DNA from: Melioribacter sp. | GTDB lineage: Bacteria > Bacteroidota > Ignavibacteria > Ignavibacteriales > Melioribacteraceae | Direction of reading: 5' to 3' | DNA: 42,796 bases | Assembly: GCA_020723965.1 (NCBI GenBank) | Contig: DYHW01000009.1 | Location: 1 to 42,796 of the forward strand | In this document: positions 31,783 to 40,093 of the stretch, piece by piece | Numbering within the stretch: position 1 is the first letter of the stretch | Layout: every line of letters starts with the position of its first letter | Notes under the pieces: generated by a model | What the model was told of the DNA's origin: nothing | The model's input: the letters and a program-made list of their open reading frames with translations, nothing else | Databases searched by the model: none | Program-made: the position numbers and the translations under genes

Positions 31783-33081
31783 GTGAAAGAAAAATTTAAA
31801 ATCCCTCATATGCCTTTAGCAGAACGATGCCGCCCTAAAACTCTCGATGAATTTCAAGGTCAGCAAAAATTAGTTGGTTCAGGTAAACCAATTCGAACAA
31901 TGATTGAAAATGACACTCTCAGTTCGATTATCTTGTGGGGTCCGCCGGGCAGCGGTAAAACAACTATTGCTAAAATAATTTCTCAATCAACAAATTCCAA
32001 TTTTTTCAAAGTCAATGCAGTTTCATCCGGTGTTAAAGAAATACGCGAAATAATTGAACGAGCAAAACAAAATCTTCTTAACTTCAAAAAAACAATTCTC
32101 TTTATTGATGAAATTCACCGCTTTAATAAAACTCAACAAGATGCTCTTTTATCTTCTGTAGAATCTGGAGAAATTATTTTGATTGGGGCCACAACGGAAA
32201 ATCCATCCTTCGAAGTTATTCCAGCTCTTCGTTCTCGTCTTCGAATTTTTGTTCTGGAAGAATTGTCAAAAGTAGATCTACAAGAAATTCTTAATCATGC
32301 TCTCGCAAACGATGAATTCTTAAAGAACTTGAATATTACAAAAGTTGATAACGATTATCTGATTTATATTTCCGGCGGAGATGCAAGAATTTTATTGAAT
32401 ATTTTGGAAGCTGCGGTTATTCAAGAATTATCAAAAGAAGAGATAGTGATCACTAAAGAAATTATCGAGAATGTTGTTCAGAAAAAAAATATTCTGTACG
32501 ATAAAGCCGGCGAAGAACATTACAATTTAATTTCAGCATTCATAAAAAGCGTTAGAGGTTCAGACCCTGATGCAGCAATTTATTGGTTGGCACGAATTCT
32601 TGATGGTGGTGAAGACCCTTTATTTGTAGCTAGAAGAATGATTATTCTCGCTTCCGAGGATATTGGCAATGCAGCGCCTAATGCTTTAGTTCTTGCAGAA
32701 GCCGCATTCAGCGCTGTAGATAAAATTGGTATGCCCGAAGCCAGAATAATTCTTGCACAATGCGCTACTTATCTTGCATCTTCTCCTAAAAGTAATGCGT
32801 CCTACTCTGCAATAGATAGCGCTTTGAGCGAAATAAAAAATTTGGATTCATTTTCAGTCCCTTTTCATCTTCGTAACGCCCCAACTAAATTGATGAAAGA
32901 CCTCGGTTATGCAAAAAATTATAAGTATCCTCATTCATTTGAGAATAATTTTGTTCAAGAAGATTATTTACCCCCTCAACTAAAAAACAAACAATTCTAT
33001 TTCCCTTCCGAAAATGGAACTGAAAAAACAATTAAAGAGAGACTAAAAATTCTTTGGAAAGGGATTAAAAAGTACGACTAA
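31783..33081 (+). CDS. rarA: Replication-associated recombination protein A (AAA+ ATPase)
   Basis: 432 residues. RarA/MgsA/WRNIP1 family, acting at stalled forks. Walker A GPPGSGKT at 53-60, Walker B LFIDEIHRFNKTQQDALL, sensor region ILIGATTENPSF, and the C-terminal oligomerisation part (AIYWLARILDGGEDPLFVARRMIILASEDIG). The start is GTG, 8 nt after the FtsB-like stop. It ends overlapping the convergent dprA gene by 4 bp. Confidence 0.96.
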   Translation: MKEKFKIPHMPLAERCRPKTLDEFQGQQKLVGSGKPIRTMIENDTLSSIILWGPPGSGKTTIAKIISQSTNSNFFKVNAVSSGVKEIREIIERAKQNLLNFKKTILFIDEIHRFNKTQQDALLSSVESGEIILIGATTENPSFEVIPALRSRLRIFVLEELSKVDLQEILNHALANDEFLKNLNITKVDNDYLIYISGGDARILLNILEAAVIQELSKEEIVITKEIIENVVQKKNILYDKAGEEHYNLISAFIKSVRGSDPDAAIYWLARILDGGEDPLFVARRMIILASEDIGNAAPNALVLAEAAFSAVDKIGMPEARIILAQCATYLASSPKSNASYSAIDSALSEIKNLDSFSVPFHLRNAPTKLMKDLGYAKNYKYPHSFENNFVQEDYLPPQLKNKQFYFPSENGTEKTIKERLKILWKGIKKYD

Positions 33082-34199
33082 CACCGAATGAAATTTTTCC
33101 CTGGTAATTGTTTTACTAAACCTTTGAATTCAAGCGTTAATAGATTTACCAAGCAATCAGAAGTGCTCATCAATGATAGATTTGTTATCTCATCAATTTG
33201 CAGTGCTTCTGTGTTAAGAATGCTCAATATCTTTTCTTCGAATAGATTTAACTCAAAAGAAGGTTGAGGAATATTTTTTCCAATTTCCGGTCTTAATTTT
33301 AGATTTAGTTCGTACAGAATATCTTCAATGCAGGAAACTAATTTTGCTTCCCCCTTTTGGATCAATGCGTTTGGGCCTTCACTCTGTTTCACATTTATAT
33401 TCCCGGGAACCGCGAATACTTCTCTATTTTGATCAAGCGCATAAGCAGCGGTTTGCATTGCCCCGCCTGAAATTTTCGTTTCTATAACTAAAGTTCCCAG
33501 CGATATGCCGGAAATAATCCGATTTCTGCGGGGAAAGTTTTGTGCATCTGGTTTTGTACCTAGCTCGAACTCTGAAATAATAACGCCCTTCTCAAAGATC
33601 TCTTCGGTTATTTTTTTATTCTCCGGTGGATAAATAACATCTATGCCTGTGCCAATAACTGCAATAGTTCTCCCTTTTGCTTTCATTGCATTGGAGTGCG
33701 CTATCGAATCAATTCCTCTTGCTAACCCACTTACAATCGATATTCTTTTCTCTGCAAGTTCTTGGGCAAATTTTTCAGCTATAACTTTTCCATAGGTTGA
33801 TGGGTTACGTGTCCCCACAATTGCGATCGAGGTTGAATCTTGTTGATCAAACTCTCCCTTAACGTACAAGATCAATGGAGGATAATATATTTTCTTTAGC
33901 AAATCAGGGTAGCCCGCATCCCAATAAGAGATGAGGCGAGTGTTTAGTTTTTCCAGTCTTTCTAATTCATTAACTAAATTTTCTTCTATAATTCCTGCCT
34001 GGTGTGATGCTTTAAGAATTCTGGTTGAAAGAATTGAACTTATCCCTTCAACTTCACTCAGCTCTTTATAATTTGCATTAAAGATCTTCTCAAAATTTTT
34101 GAATGATGAAAGGAGTGAAAAAATTTTTTGCGGACCGATGCCCTCGATACTTAGTAGTAGTTTTAAGTAAGATAAATTTTTAAGATCGTAAGTTATCAC
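33078..34199 (-). CDS. dprA: DNA-processing protein DprA
   Basis: 373 residues. Residues 1-70 hold a helix-hairpin-helix/SAM-like region (LLLSIEGIGPQKIF). The Rossmann-like DprA core follows: IAIVGTRNPSTYGK, IVSGLARGIDSIAHSNAM, AVIGTGIDVIYPPEN, QNFPRRNRIISGIS, LVIETKISGGAMQTA and VFAVPGNINVKQSEGPNALI. A C-terminal winged-helix-like domain closes it. DprA loads RecA on incoming single-stranded DNA during transformation, so the host may be naturally competent. That is relevant because integron cassettes can be taken up as DNA. It uses GTG as start and is the last gene of a minus-strand operon with the EutN-like gene. Confidence 0.96.
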   Translation of the reverse strand: MITYDLKNLSYLKLLLSIEGIGPQKIFSLLSSFKNFEKIFNANYKELSEVEGISSILSTRILKASHQAGIIEENLVNELERLEKLNTRLISYWDAGYPDLLKKIYYPPLILYVKGEFDQQDSTSIAIVGTRNPSTYGKVIAEKFAQELAEKRISIVSGLARGIDSIAHSNAMKAKGRTIAVIGTGIDVIYPPENKKITEEIFEKGVIISEFELGTKPDAQNFPRRNRIISGISLGTLVIETKISGGAMQTAAYALDQNREVFAVPGNINVKQSEGPNALIQKGEAKLVSCIEDILYELNLKLRPEIGKNIPQPSFELNLFEEKILSILNTEALQIDEITNLSLMSTSDCLVNLLTLEFKGLVKQLPGKNFIRC

Positions 34200-34213
34200 T
34201 TAGAATTTTATTA

Positions 34214-34489
34214 CTATTCTTCAACTTCGATATTATCAACTACCGCAATGATCATCGTATTTACCGGGGCTTTAGAATGACCAAGTATTTGCTGAACAGC
34301 ATCACCTTCTTGAACTACAATAACAGTATCGCCAATTCCTGCATCAACAAGATCTAATGCGATCATATCCTTTTTCCCCACGAAGCATCCTTCAGTATCA
34401 ATTGGATGCGCTATAAGAAGTTTATGTCCAACTAAATATTTGTTCTTAGGAGTGGATACAATATTTCCCTTTATTTTAGCAAGGAACAT
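34214..34489 (-). CDS. EutN/CcmL-family microcompartment vertex protein
   Basis: 91 residues, the family's usual length. The N-terminus MFLAKIKGNIVSTPKNKYLVGHKLLIAHPID is a clear EutN/CcmL opening; GDTVIVVQEGDAVQQIL and the C-terminal NTMIIAVVDNIEVEE also fit. These proteins form pentamers that cap the vertices of bacterial microcompartment shells. No shell hexamer (BMC-H) gene is in the window, so it is either a detached part of a shell locus or a repurposed solitary homolog. It lies 6 nt after the DUF3098-like gene and 14 nt before dprA, an odd operon for a shell protein. Confidence 0.9.
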   Translation of the reverse strand: MFLAKIKGNIVSTPKNKYLVGHKLLIAHPIDTEGCFVGKKDMIALDLVDAGIGDTVIVVQEGDAVQQILGHSKAPVNTMIIAVVDNIEVEE

Positions 34490-34495
34490 TTATTA

Positions 34496-34750
34496 TTATT
34501 TTTTGTTTTTAGAAAGTTTCACAAAGATTGAGAGGGGTATTATCAATAAATAAGCTATAACTAAAATTACAGGAGATAAGAAAAGTGATGATTTGCTATC
34601 CCACGTACCTTGTCCCAAAAGAAAGAATCCAATTATTAAAGCTCCAAGCCCAGCAAGAAGTATTAAATAATTGAATCTGTTCCAATAATCTTTAAACGGA
34701 GATACATAGATTTTTTTCTGGTCTTTAGTGTTTTTCTGAAGTTTTGCCAT
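34496..34750 (-). CDS. DUF3098-like small membrane protein
   Basis: 84 residues. Two membrane helices lie at about 27-45 (YLILLAGLGALIIGFFLLG) and 56-76 (LFLSPVILVIAYLLIIPLSIF). The FNYLILLAGL...GFFLLGQGTWD...LSPVILVIAYL pattern is that of the Bacteroidota DUF3098 family, of unknown function. GAGGTAGCAATG gives a good start. It heads a minus-strand operon with the EutN-like gene and dprA. Confidence 0.82.
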   Translation of the reverse strand: MAKLQKNTKDQKKIYVSPFKDYWNRFNYLILLAGLGALIIGFFLLGQGTWDSKSSLFLSPVILVIAYLLIIPLSIFVKLSKNKK

Positions 34751-34774
34751 TGCTACCTCTGAATTTAATTAAAA

Positions 34775-34803
34775 AGCCCAGTGTTGGGGGGAGACACTGG
34801 GCT
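34775..34803 (-). terminator. Hairpin with T-run upstream of the DUF3098/EutN/dprA operon
   Basis: AGCCCAGTGT pairs perfectly with ACACTGGGCT around a 9-nt loop. On the minus strand it is followed by TTTTT, giving the shape of an intrinsic terminator 25 nt before the DUF3098-like start codon. It is either the terminator of a lost upstream gene or a leader attenuator. Confidence 0.6.
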
Positions 34804-35020
34804 AAGTATCTTATAGAGTCATCGAAATGAACTCTATAAACACTCGTTCAAAAATAAAAAGATGTAGTTACTAATGTCAAGCAAAAATTATTGCTGATAG
34901 TAATTTTTTTTTGAATGAGAATCTAACTTCTTATCAAATTTCGCATTACTCAAAATATCCTTCTAAATTATATAGAAAATTAACAATTATTATATAAGAA
35001 GGATTAGTAATTCATATTCG

Positions 35021-35257
35021 ATGGAGAAAAAGTTAATAATTATTCTAATTTTAGAAAAATTAGGATTACAGTATTATTCTTTAATTGATCTTGACGATGC
35101 CAAGAATCAAACTGCTTAGTTTATCGACTACTACAATACCAAACGTTTACACAGCTCTTTGTTTTATCTGACACCCGAAGATTTCTTAAATGATAGAATT
35201 ACTGAGGAACCTGCTGTAAAAAATACTAAATTACAATTGGCTAGACTAGCTAGTTAG
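35021..35257 (+). pseudogene. Transposase fragment (IS3-type integrase core, C-terminal end)
   Basis: One frame reads LIDLDDAKNQTA-stop-FIDYYNTKRLHSSLFYLTPEDFL, then NDRITEE up to TAG at 35255. YYNTKRLHSSL-YLTPEDF is the hallmark end of the IS3-family OrfB catalytic domain (last acidic helix and YNxxRxHxxLxxxTP). An in-frame TAG at 35117 breaks it, and everything upstream of about 35021 is lost. No inverted repeats are seen. It is a dead remnant next to a tRNA gene. Confidence 0.72.
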
Positions 35258-35528
35258 GGGATGAAGTATAACTACTGATTTTTCCCATTACTTAATTAAC
35301 CCAAAATTCCTTTTTCCTCTGAACCAATACAATAATTTCAAAATAAGAATGTGATAAACAACCTCACCCTCTATCTCTCGCTACTTGTCAGCAGGTTTTA
35401 GTGTGCATTACATTCCTATGGGAAAGATTTGAACTCCGCTCAAAATATTTCTTGATCTTATTGAAAATTTGCCTCGAATGTTCTATTATTGGTGCGCAAA
35501 TTTTAAAATACTTTATTGATTTGTTTAC
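35258..35528. other. Gene-free stretch before tRNA-Val
   Basis: I see no open gene, clear repeat or terminator here. The last 60 bases (AT-rich, with AAATACTTTATTG at 35505-35517) probably contain the tRNA promoter. Confidence 0.4.
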
Positions 35529-35603
35529 GGGAGCTTAGCTCAGCTGGTTCAGAGCATCTGCCTTACAAGCAGAGGGTCATTGGTTCGAATCCATTAGCTC
35601 CCA
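35529..35603 (+). tRNA. tRNA-Val (anticodon TAC)
   Basis: A complete cloverleaf: acceptor stem GGGAGCT/AGCTCCC, D arm GCTC...GAGC, anticodon loop CTTACAA with anticodon TAC, and T loop TTCGAAT with stem ATTGG/CCATT. CCA is not encoded (ACAACA follows). A strong terminator lies 10 nt downstream. Confidence 0.96.
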
Positions 35604-35612
35604 CAACAATTA

Positions 35613-35647
35613 AATCCTTACAATCCAATAAGTTGTAAGGATTTTTT
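35613..35647 (+). terminator. Intrinsic terminator of tRNA-Val
   Basis: AATCCTTACAA and TTGTAAGGATT form an 11-bp stem around a 9-nt loop, followed by a run of T up to 35647. Confidence 0.88.
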
Positions 35648-35880
35648 GTTTGTAGTAACGAGATGACTGATTTACGAGTGTAACACCTTTTGTAATACTT
35701 CTATTGATATTTGTCGTGGTTAATCAAAGCATCTTGTTGATAATCATCCAATTCTTTTCTGAGCTTATTCAAATTTAATTAATAGCAATTATTTTAACAC
35801 GGATAAAACTACTTGTGAAAAAATTTGGGCGATGAGAACGAAATCTCTAAATTGCAAATAGAAATAAATGATTTTTGAAA

Positions 35881-36693
35881 ATGTCTAAGTCGATTTACCG
35901 GAAAATTTTTTTAGAATTGTTATTTTTAATTATTATTCCAATGAACCTAATTTCTGCACAGAATGGGATAGTGAAAACTTATTACCCCGATAAAACATTA
36001 CGCTCAGAAATATCTTACGTGAATGACGTTTTAGACGGCAGCGCTGTTTGGTATTATTCAAATGGGAACTTGAAATCAGAAAAAAATTACAGCAAAGGAA
36101 TTCTTGAAGGCTGGGTGAGGGAATTTTATGAAACAGGTTTGATGAAAGAAGAATATTTTGTTAAGAATGGAATAAAAGAGGGGACACATCGGAAATTTTA
36201 TGAAAACGGCGCTTTGAAAGAGCTGATGCTCTTTTCTGAAGGAATACTAACACAAAAACAGGTGTTTGAATTTGATCCCAGCTATCGCGCAACATTAAGT
36301 GATTATAAAAATGGAAATAGACAACAGCAAGTTCTGAAAAGAAAAAAACAAGAACTTATTTGTGATGTTGAAATTTGCCCTGTGCCGGTAGGTGGAATGA
36401 AATCTGTTCAAGAAAATCTAATTTATCCGGAACATGCCTTGATGTACGGATTGGAAGGGACAGTTATTTTAATCGCTACAATTGATATCAATGGAGACGT
36501 AATAAAAACTGAAGTGCTAAAGGGATTAGGACTGGGATGTTCAGAAGCTGCTCAAGAAGCAGTTAAGCAAACAAAATTTCTGCCTGGGCAAAATGAAGGA
36601 AGGGCAGTTGTATCCAACGTTACACTCTATGTTGAGTTTAAGATGTTCGAAAAGGGATTGTCCACAGAATCCAAAGAAAATAAGAATAATTAG
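35881..36693 (+). CDS. MORN-repeat / TonB C-terminal domain protein
   Basis: 270 residues. A signal peptide lies at about 1-27 (IFLELLFLIIIPMNLISAQ). Residues 35-130 carry MORN-2 type repeats with YxxGxLKxExxYxxG units (YYSNGNLKSEKNYSKGILEG, YENGALKELMLFSEG). Residues about 165-258 form a TonB C-terminal-like domain: YPEHALMYGLEGTVILIATIDINGDV, then SEAAQEAVKQTKFLPGQNEG. The protein is periplasmic or outer-membrane associated. It lacks the N-terminal membrane anchor and Pro-rich spacer of true TonB, so energy transduction is doubtful. A TTG start at 35875 is possible, but ATG 35881 is preferred. Confidence 0.85.
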   Translation: MSKSIYRKIFLELLFLIIIPMNLISAQNGIVKTYYPDKTLRSEISYVNDVLDGSAVWYYSNGNLKSEKNYSKGILEGWVREFYETGLMKEEYFVKNGIKEGTHRKFYENGALKELMLFSEGILTQKQVFEFDPSYRATLSDYKNGNRQQQVLKRKKQELICDVEICPVPVGGMKSVQENLIYPEHALMYGLEGTVILIATIDINGDVIKTEVLKGLGLGCSEAAQEAVKQTKFLPGQNEGRAVVSNVTLYVEFKMFEKGLSTESKENKNN

Positions 36694-36727
36694 TTTGAAT
36701 CATTATATTTTCATTCAATTTTAAGAG

Positions 36728-37333
36728 TTATTTCACACCAAATATTTCTTTAAACTCATTCTCTAAAGCTTTTCCACGGTTTCTTCCATACCAAATATGA
36801 AGCTGCTCTATAATTTCTTCTTTCGGTTTTCCTTCTTCTTTTAACATTGTTACAATTTTTTGTGCTTCGAGTGGACGCGGACCCCACTGGAACAATTCAT
36901 TACCATCCATATCGAAAGCAATAAGTTTCGGAATACTGCGAGAATTTCCATTCGTGAGATATAAATCCATTATATCAAGATTTTGATCGCGCGGAATTAT
37001 CCTTAAAAATATCTTAGGATTACAGTCGGCAATCTTAGCAATGTATGGTAGATTCTGAGCAGAATCGCCGCACCAATCTTCAGTAATAACCATCCATATC
37101 TGCGGTTCAGAAATTTTTTGGAGTGCTTCTATTAAGATGGAATCAACAATGTACGTCTTATGAATACGGGAACTTCGCTGAAAATTTAGCTTGGAATATT
37201 CAAATAAATCTTTTTCTTCCTGCGAAAAATTAGCCGGTTCGGCAGTTTCGATCTTTTTTCTGAAACTCTCAAAATATTCTGAATATGTTAATCCATTATG
37301 CGGTCTTCTTTCTAAAAAGAACTTATGAGCCAT
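36728..37333 (-). CDS. Thioredoxin-fold protein with single-Cys WCGDS site
   Basis: 201 residues. The middle region IWMVITEDWCGDSAQNLPYIAKIA has the thioredoxin-like active site WCxxx with only one Cys (WCGDS rather than WCxxC), followed by SIPKLIAFDMDGNELFQWGPRP with the cis-Pro motif (IPK). Such proteins occur widely in Bacteroidota; a role in thiol-redox or as a bacilliredoxin-like enzyme is inferred. GGAGATTAA precedes ATG 37333. It has no signal peptide and is likely cytoplasmic. It is divergent from the gene at 37549. Confidence 0.86.
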   Translation of the reverse strand: MAHKFFLERRPHNGLTYSEYFESFRKKIETAEPANFSQEEKDLFEYSKLNFQRSSRIHKTYIVDSILIEALQKISEPQIWMVITEDWCGDSAQNLPYIAKIADCNPKIFLRIIPRDQNLDIMDLYLTNGNSRSIPKLIAFDMDGNELFQWGPRPLEAQKIVTMLKEEGKPKEEIIEQLHIWYGRNRGKALENEFKEIFGVK

Positions 37334-37548
37334 TTAATCTCCTGATTCAGATTTTTCGTTTGTGAAAATAATAAAAATCATTATGTTATTGTTTTGTTAA
37401 TTAGTCATGCTCTTGTACATAATAATAAAGAAAGTGTCTTCTTTTTTAAACATTTATTTTTCTTAAAGAATTCAATTTGTCTCTTTTTAAAATAATTCTA
37501 ATGGCACATTACTTGTCTGTTATGTTCAAAACTTAAATGAGGTTAACA

Positions 37549-38808
37549 ATGAAAAAGATAATGGTTATCTCAACAGCGCTATTATTCACAATGGCTATTG
37601 AGTTAAGTGCAGAACCTCGGCAAGGAATATCACTCAGCTTTTTCTATTCATCGCTTCGTCCATACGGTGAATGGATACAAATAGAGCCCGATTTGATTGT
37701 TTGGCGACCTGCAAGAGTTCATCGTAGCTGGAAACCTTATTTACTGGGGCGTTGGAGCTGGACATCTCAAGGATGGTATTGGGATTCTTACGAACCATTC
37801 GGCTGGGTAACCTATCATTACGGTCGCTGGTATTATGATGATTATTACGGATGGATCTGGGTACCCGATTACGATTGGGCTCCGGCTTGGGTAGAATGGC
37901 GTTACGATGATTATTATATCGGCTGGGCCCCGCTGCCTCCGTATGCAAGTTTTCACATCGATTTAGGAATTCACTTTTCAATCGGGTGGCGCTCAAGCTA
38001 CAACTATTGGAATTTTGTAACATACAACCGTTTTTGCGATCCAAGGATCAATGACTACATTATTGATTCAAGAAAAACAGCAAGAATTTTTGAGAGAACG
38101 AAATATCGAACAAATTATTACTCTGACCGCGGACTTCTAATTAACGGCGGCATAGATAAGTCTTTCGTTGAAAGAAGAGCAGGGTATAGAATTGCTGAAA
38201 GAGAAATATCTTCTGTAGATAATTATCGTGATTTCGAGAGGACACGCAATTTGAGAAGTGATCGCATAGTTGTTTATAGACCATCTGATAGAGATATTAT
38301 GAGTGAAAGAAGCGATAACAATTTTGAAATCAAACGAGGTGAACGAAATTCTACCCTTGAACGAGATAAAATTAGAACTCCGCTTTCCCGTGATGATGGC
38401 AGAAATGTTATCATAGATCGAACTGCCGAAAGAAAGCGTGATGTAAACGTGAATCGTGATGATCTAAACAAAGATGATAAAAGAATTCGTGAACAAATTA
38501 AACGTGGTCGAATTATTGACCGCCCACCAAGTGAAAAAGAAATTGAACGTTCTCGTCCAGAAAGAGCTCCAAATAAAAGAATTGAAATTAGGAATGAAGA
38601 AAGAACGTATCGTGATATGCAGAGAGAAAGCACTCCGAGTTTTGAACGGCAAAATAGAAACGAAAGGTCTCAAGAACCTGAACAGAGAGTAGAACCGAGA
38701 AGGGAACTAAGTACTGAGAGACCAGCACAGAGAGTTGAGAATCGTGATAGAGGCGATGAAAGAAATCCAAGTAGAGAAAGAGGAAAGTCAGCAGAGCGAA
38801 AGAGATAA
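37549..38808 (+). CDS. DUF6600 exported protein with Trp/Tyr-rich repeats and charged tail
   Basis: 419 residues. Signal peptide MKKIMVISTALLFTMAIELSA. Residues about 28-150 are extremely rich in Trp and Tyr, with repeated GxWxW / DYYGWIWVPDYDWAPAWVEW motifs that are the mark of DUF6600. The C-terminal half (about 190-419) is low-complexity, dominated by Arg and Glu, and probably disordered. The function of the family is unknown. An ATG lies at 37537, but GAGG at 37539-37542 is correctly spaced for 37549. A strong terminator follows directly. Confidence 0.85.
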   Translation: MKKIMVISTALLFTMAIELSAEPRQGISLSFFYSSLRPYGEWIQIEPDLIVWRPARVHRSWKPYLLGRWSWTSQGWYWDSYEPFGWVTYHYGRWYYDDYYGWIWVPDYDWAPAWVEWRYDDYYIGWAPLPPYASFHIDLGIHFSIGWRSSYNYWNFVTYNRFCDPRINDYIIDSRKTARIFERTKYRTNYYSDRGLLINGGIDKSFVERRAGYRIAEREISSVDNYRDFERTRNLRSDRIVVYRPSDRDIMSERSDNNFEIKRGERNSTLERDKIRTPLSRDDGRNVIIDRTAERKRDVNVNRDDLNKDDKRIREQIKRGRIIDRPPSEKEIERSRPERAPNKRIEIRNEERTYRDMQRESTPSFERQNRNERSQEPEQRVEPRRELSTERPAQRVENRDRGDERNPSRERGKSAERKR

Positions 38809-38814
38809 ATAATC

Positions 38815-38842
38815 AGCCCCGCTTTTCAGTGGGGCTTTTTTT
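38815..38842 (+). terminator. Intrinsic terminator after the DUF6600 gene
   Basis: AGCCCCGC and GTGGGGCT pair around TTTTCA, followed by a seven-T run. Confidence 0.92.
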
Positions 38843-38960
38843 ATAAATATTTCTCACATAGCAGATAAACCATAATAATAGCAAGAGCAACTGAACCAAG
38901 TTCCATTTTGCCCTGGTGAACCGCTTCGTCATTATTTTTTCCGGAATAGTAGTCTATCAT
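38841..38960 (-). CDS. Possible 39-residue membrane peptide or gene remnant
   Basis: An open frame on the minus strand reads MIDYYSGKNNDEAVHQGKME, followed by a hydrophobic segment LGSVALAIIMVYLLCEKYL and stop. It has the look of a real protein end with one membrane helix, but no ribosome binding site, and an in-frame stop lies six codons upstream of the ATG. It may be the end of a decayed gene. The rest of 38961-39055 holds nothing I can identify. Confidence 0.25.
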   Translation of the reverse strand: MIDYYSGKNNDEAVHQGKMELGSVALAIIMVYLLCEKYL

Positions 38961-39055
38961 TGGAAGAACAAGTTGGTATTATAATAATTTACACTTCGAT
39001 TTTTATCGGCGTCAGAGTAATTTACGAATACTACGAAATGCAATATATTTAAAAC

Positions 39056-39082
39056 TAAAAACCCACGATTAAACTCGAGGGT
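39056..39082 (-). terminator. Intrinsic terminator of rpmB
   Basis: On the minus strand ACCCTCGA and TCGTGGGT pair with one mismatch around a 6-nt loop, followed by TTTTT (plus-strand AAAAA at 39056-39060). Confidence 0.75.
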
Positions 39083-39104
39083 CTTTGATGACTCAATCAA
39101 AAAT

Positions 39105-39344
39105 TTATCTTGATTTGATCTTCTTTTCTCTTACGAGTTTAGCAATTTCAGCAGTTCCATTCTTAGAAATTGTTCTCAAAGCGCCTGCAGAAACTTTTAC
39201 AGTAACAAATTTATTCAATTCTTTGACCCAGATTTTTTTCTTTTGAAGATTGGGCAAGAATCTTCTTTTGCTCTTGTTATGAGCATGAGAAATGCTATTC
39301 CCGCTAACCGGACCAACGCCTGTAAGCTGACATCTTCTAGCCAT
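39105..39344 (-). CDS. rpmB: 50S ribosomal protein L28
   Basis: 79 residues. The N-terminus MARRCQLTGVGPVSGNSISHAHNKSKRRFLPNLQ is the L28 signature, followed by FVTVKVSAGALRTI. An ATG two codons upstream (39350) is possible, but MARRC is the conserved start. It stands as a single gene with its own terminator. Confidence 0.97.
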   Translation of the reverse strand: MARRCQLTGVGPVSGNSISHAHNKSKRRFLPNLQKKKIWVKELNKFVTVKVSAGALRTISKNGTAEIAKLVREKKIKSR

Positions 39345-39423
39345 GTTCAATATCCTCTTTATTCGATTTTTTTTGGTTGCGAAATCTAATAAAAATTTTA
39401 TAAACGAAAAAATTATTTGTGGA

Positions 39424-39451
39424 AAAAGAAAGCGGCTAAAAAAACCGCTTT
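39424..39451 (-). terminator. Intrinsic terminator of the ferritin gene
   Basis: On the minus strand AAAGCGG and CCGCTTT pair around a 9-nt T-rich loop, followed by CTTTTT. It lies 16 nt after the ferritin stop. Confidence 0.85.
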
Positions 39452-39466
39452 TCTTTGCAGAGCTGT

Positions 39467-39958
39467 TTATTTTGCTCTCATACCAAGTTCACGGTCTAGT
39501 AAATATAGAGTTGAATTATTGTCGCCTATCAATTTGAATTTGTGGATTATCTGTGCAACGGTCGTCACTTCTTCAACTTGTTCTGTTACGAAATAGTGTA
39601 ATAATAATTGAGTTGGATAGTCTTTCTCTTCAGTAGCAAGCTCTACAAGCTTATTTATTCGGTCTGTAATATAGAGCTCGTGTTTATGGGCTTCTTCAAA
39701 AATTTGAAGAGGCGATTCCCATTCTATCTTCGGTTTTTCAATTGCGGCAAGAAGAACTCTTCCTTCAACATCTACCAAGTGTTTGTAGAATTTCATTGCA
39801 TGGCTGTATTCTTCTTCTGATTGGAGTTTCATCCAATTGGCAAAGCCTATCCAATTTTCAGCTTCGAAATATGCCGCCATTGATAAATAGAGATATGAAG
39901 AAAACATCTCTGCATTGATCTGATCATTCAATGCTTTTTGCATTTTGTTTGATATCAT
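39467..39958 (-). CDS. Ferritin (bacterial non-haem type)
   Basis: 163 residues, typical for FtnA. It stores iron as a 24-mer and oxidises Fe(II). The ferroxidase ligands are visible: Glu17 (NAEMFSSYLYL), Glu50 and His53 (SEEEYSHAMKFYKHL), with further acidic residues in HYFVTEQVEEVTTV. GAGGTAAAAATG supports start 39958; the frame continues upstream to 40051 without a ribosome binding site. It is divergent from the M14 peptidase, with the shared promoter region 39959-40093. Confidence 0.95.
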   Translation of the reverse strand: MISNKMQKALNDQINAEMFSSYLYLSMAAYFEAENWIGFANWMKLQSEEEYSHAMKFYKHLVDVEGRVLLAAIEKPKIEWESPLQIFEEAHKHELYITDRINKLVELATEEKDYPTQLLLHYFVTEQVEEVTTVAQIIHKFKLIGDNNSTLYLLDRELGMRAK

Positions 39959-40093
39959 TTTTACCTCACAGTATTTTTGTGTTTGTATATTTAATTTTGA
40001 TTTCAAATTATTCATTTGCAGGTTAGAATTCAAATTCTTAATTATCAACAAAAATTGTTCTTATTTAGTTCTCAAATATTCATCGGAGTTATA

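Noticed and set aside
38274..38770. Minus- and plus-strand frames of 60-119 residues within the DUF6600 gene tail
   Set aside because: The Arg/Glu-rich low-complexity tail leaves other frames open by composition.
40016..40093. Longer N-terminus for the M14 peptidase
   Set aside because: No ribosome binding site; the region overlaps the divergent ferritin promoter, and starting at 40094 gives a signal peptide.
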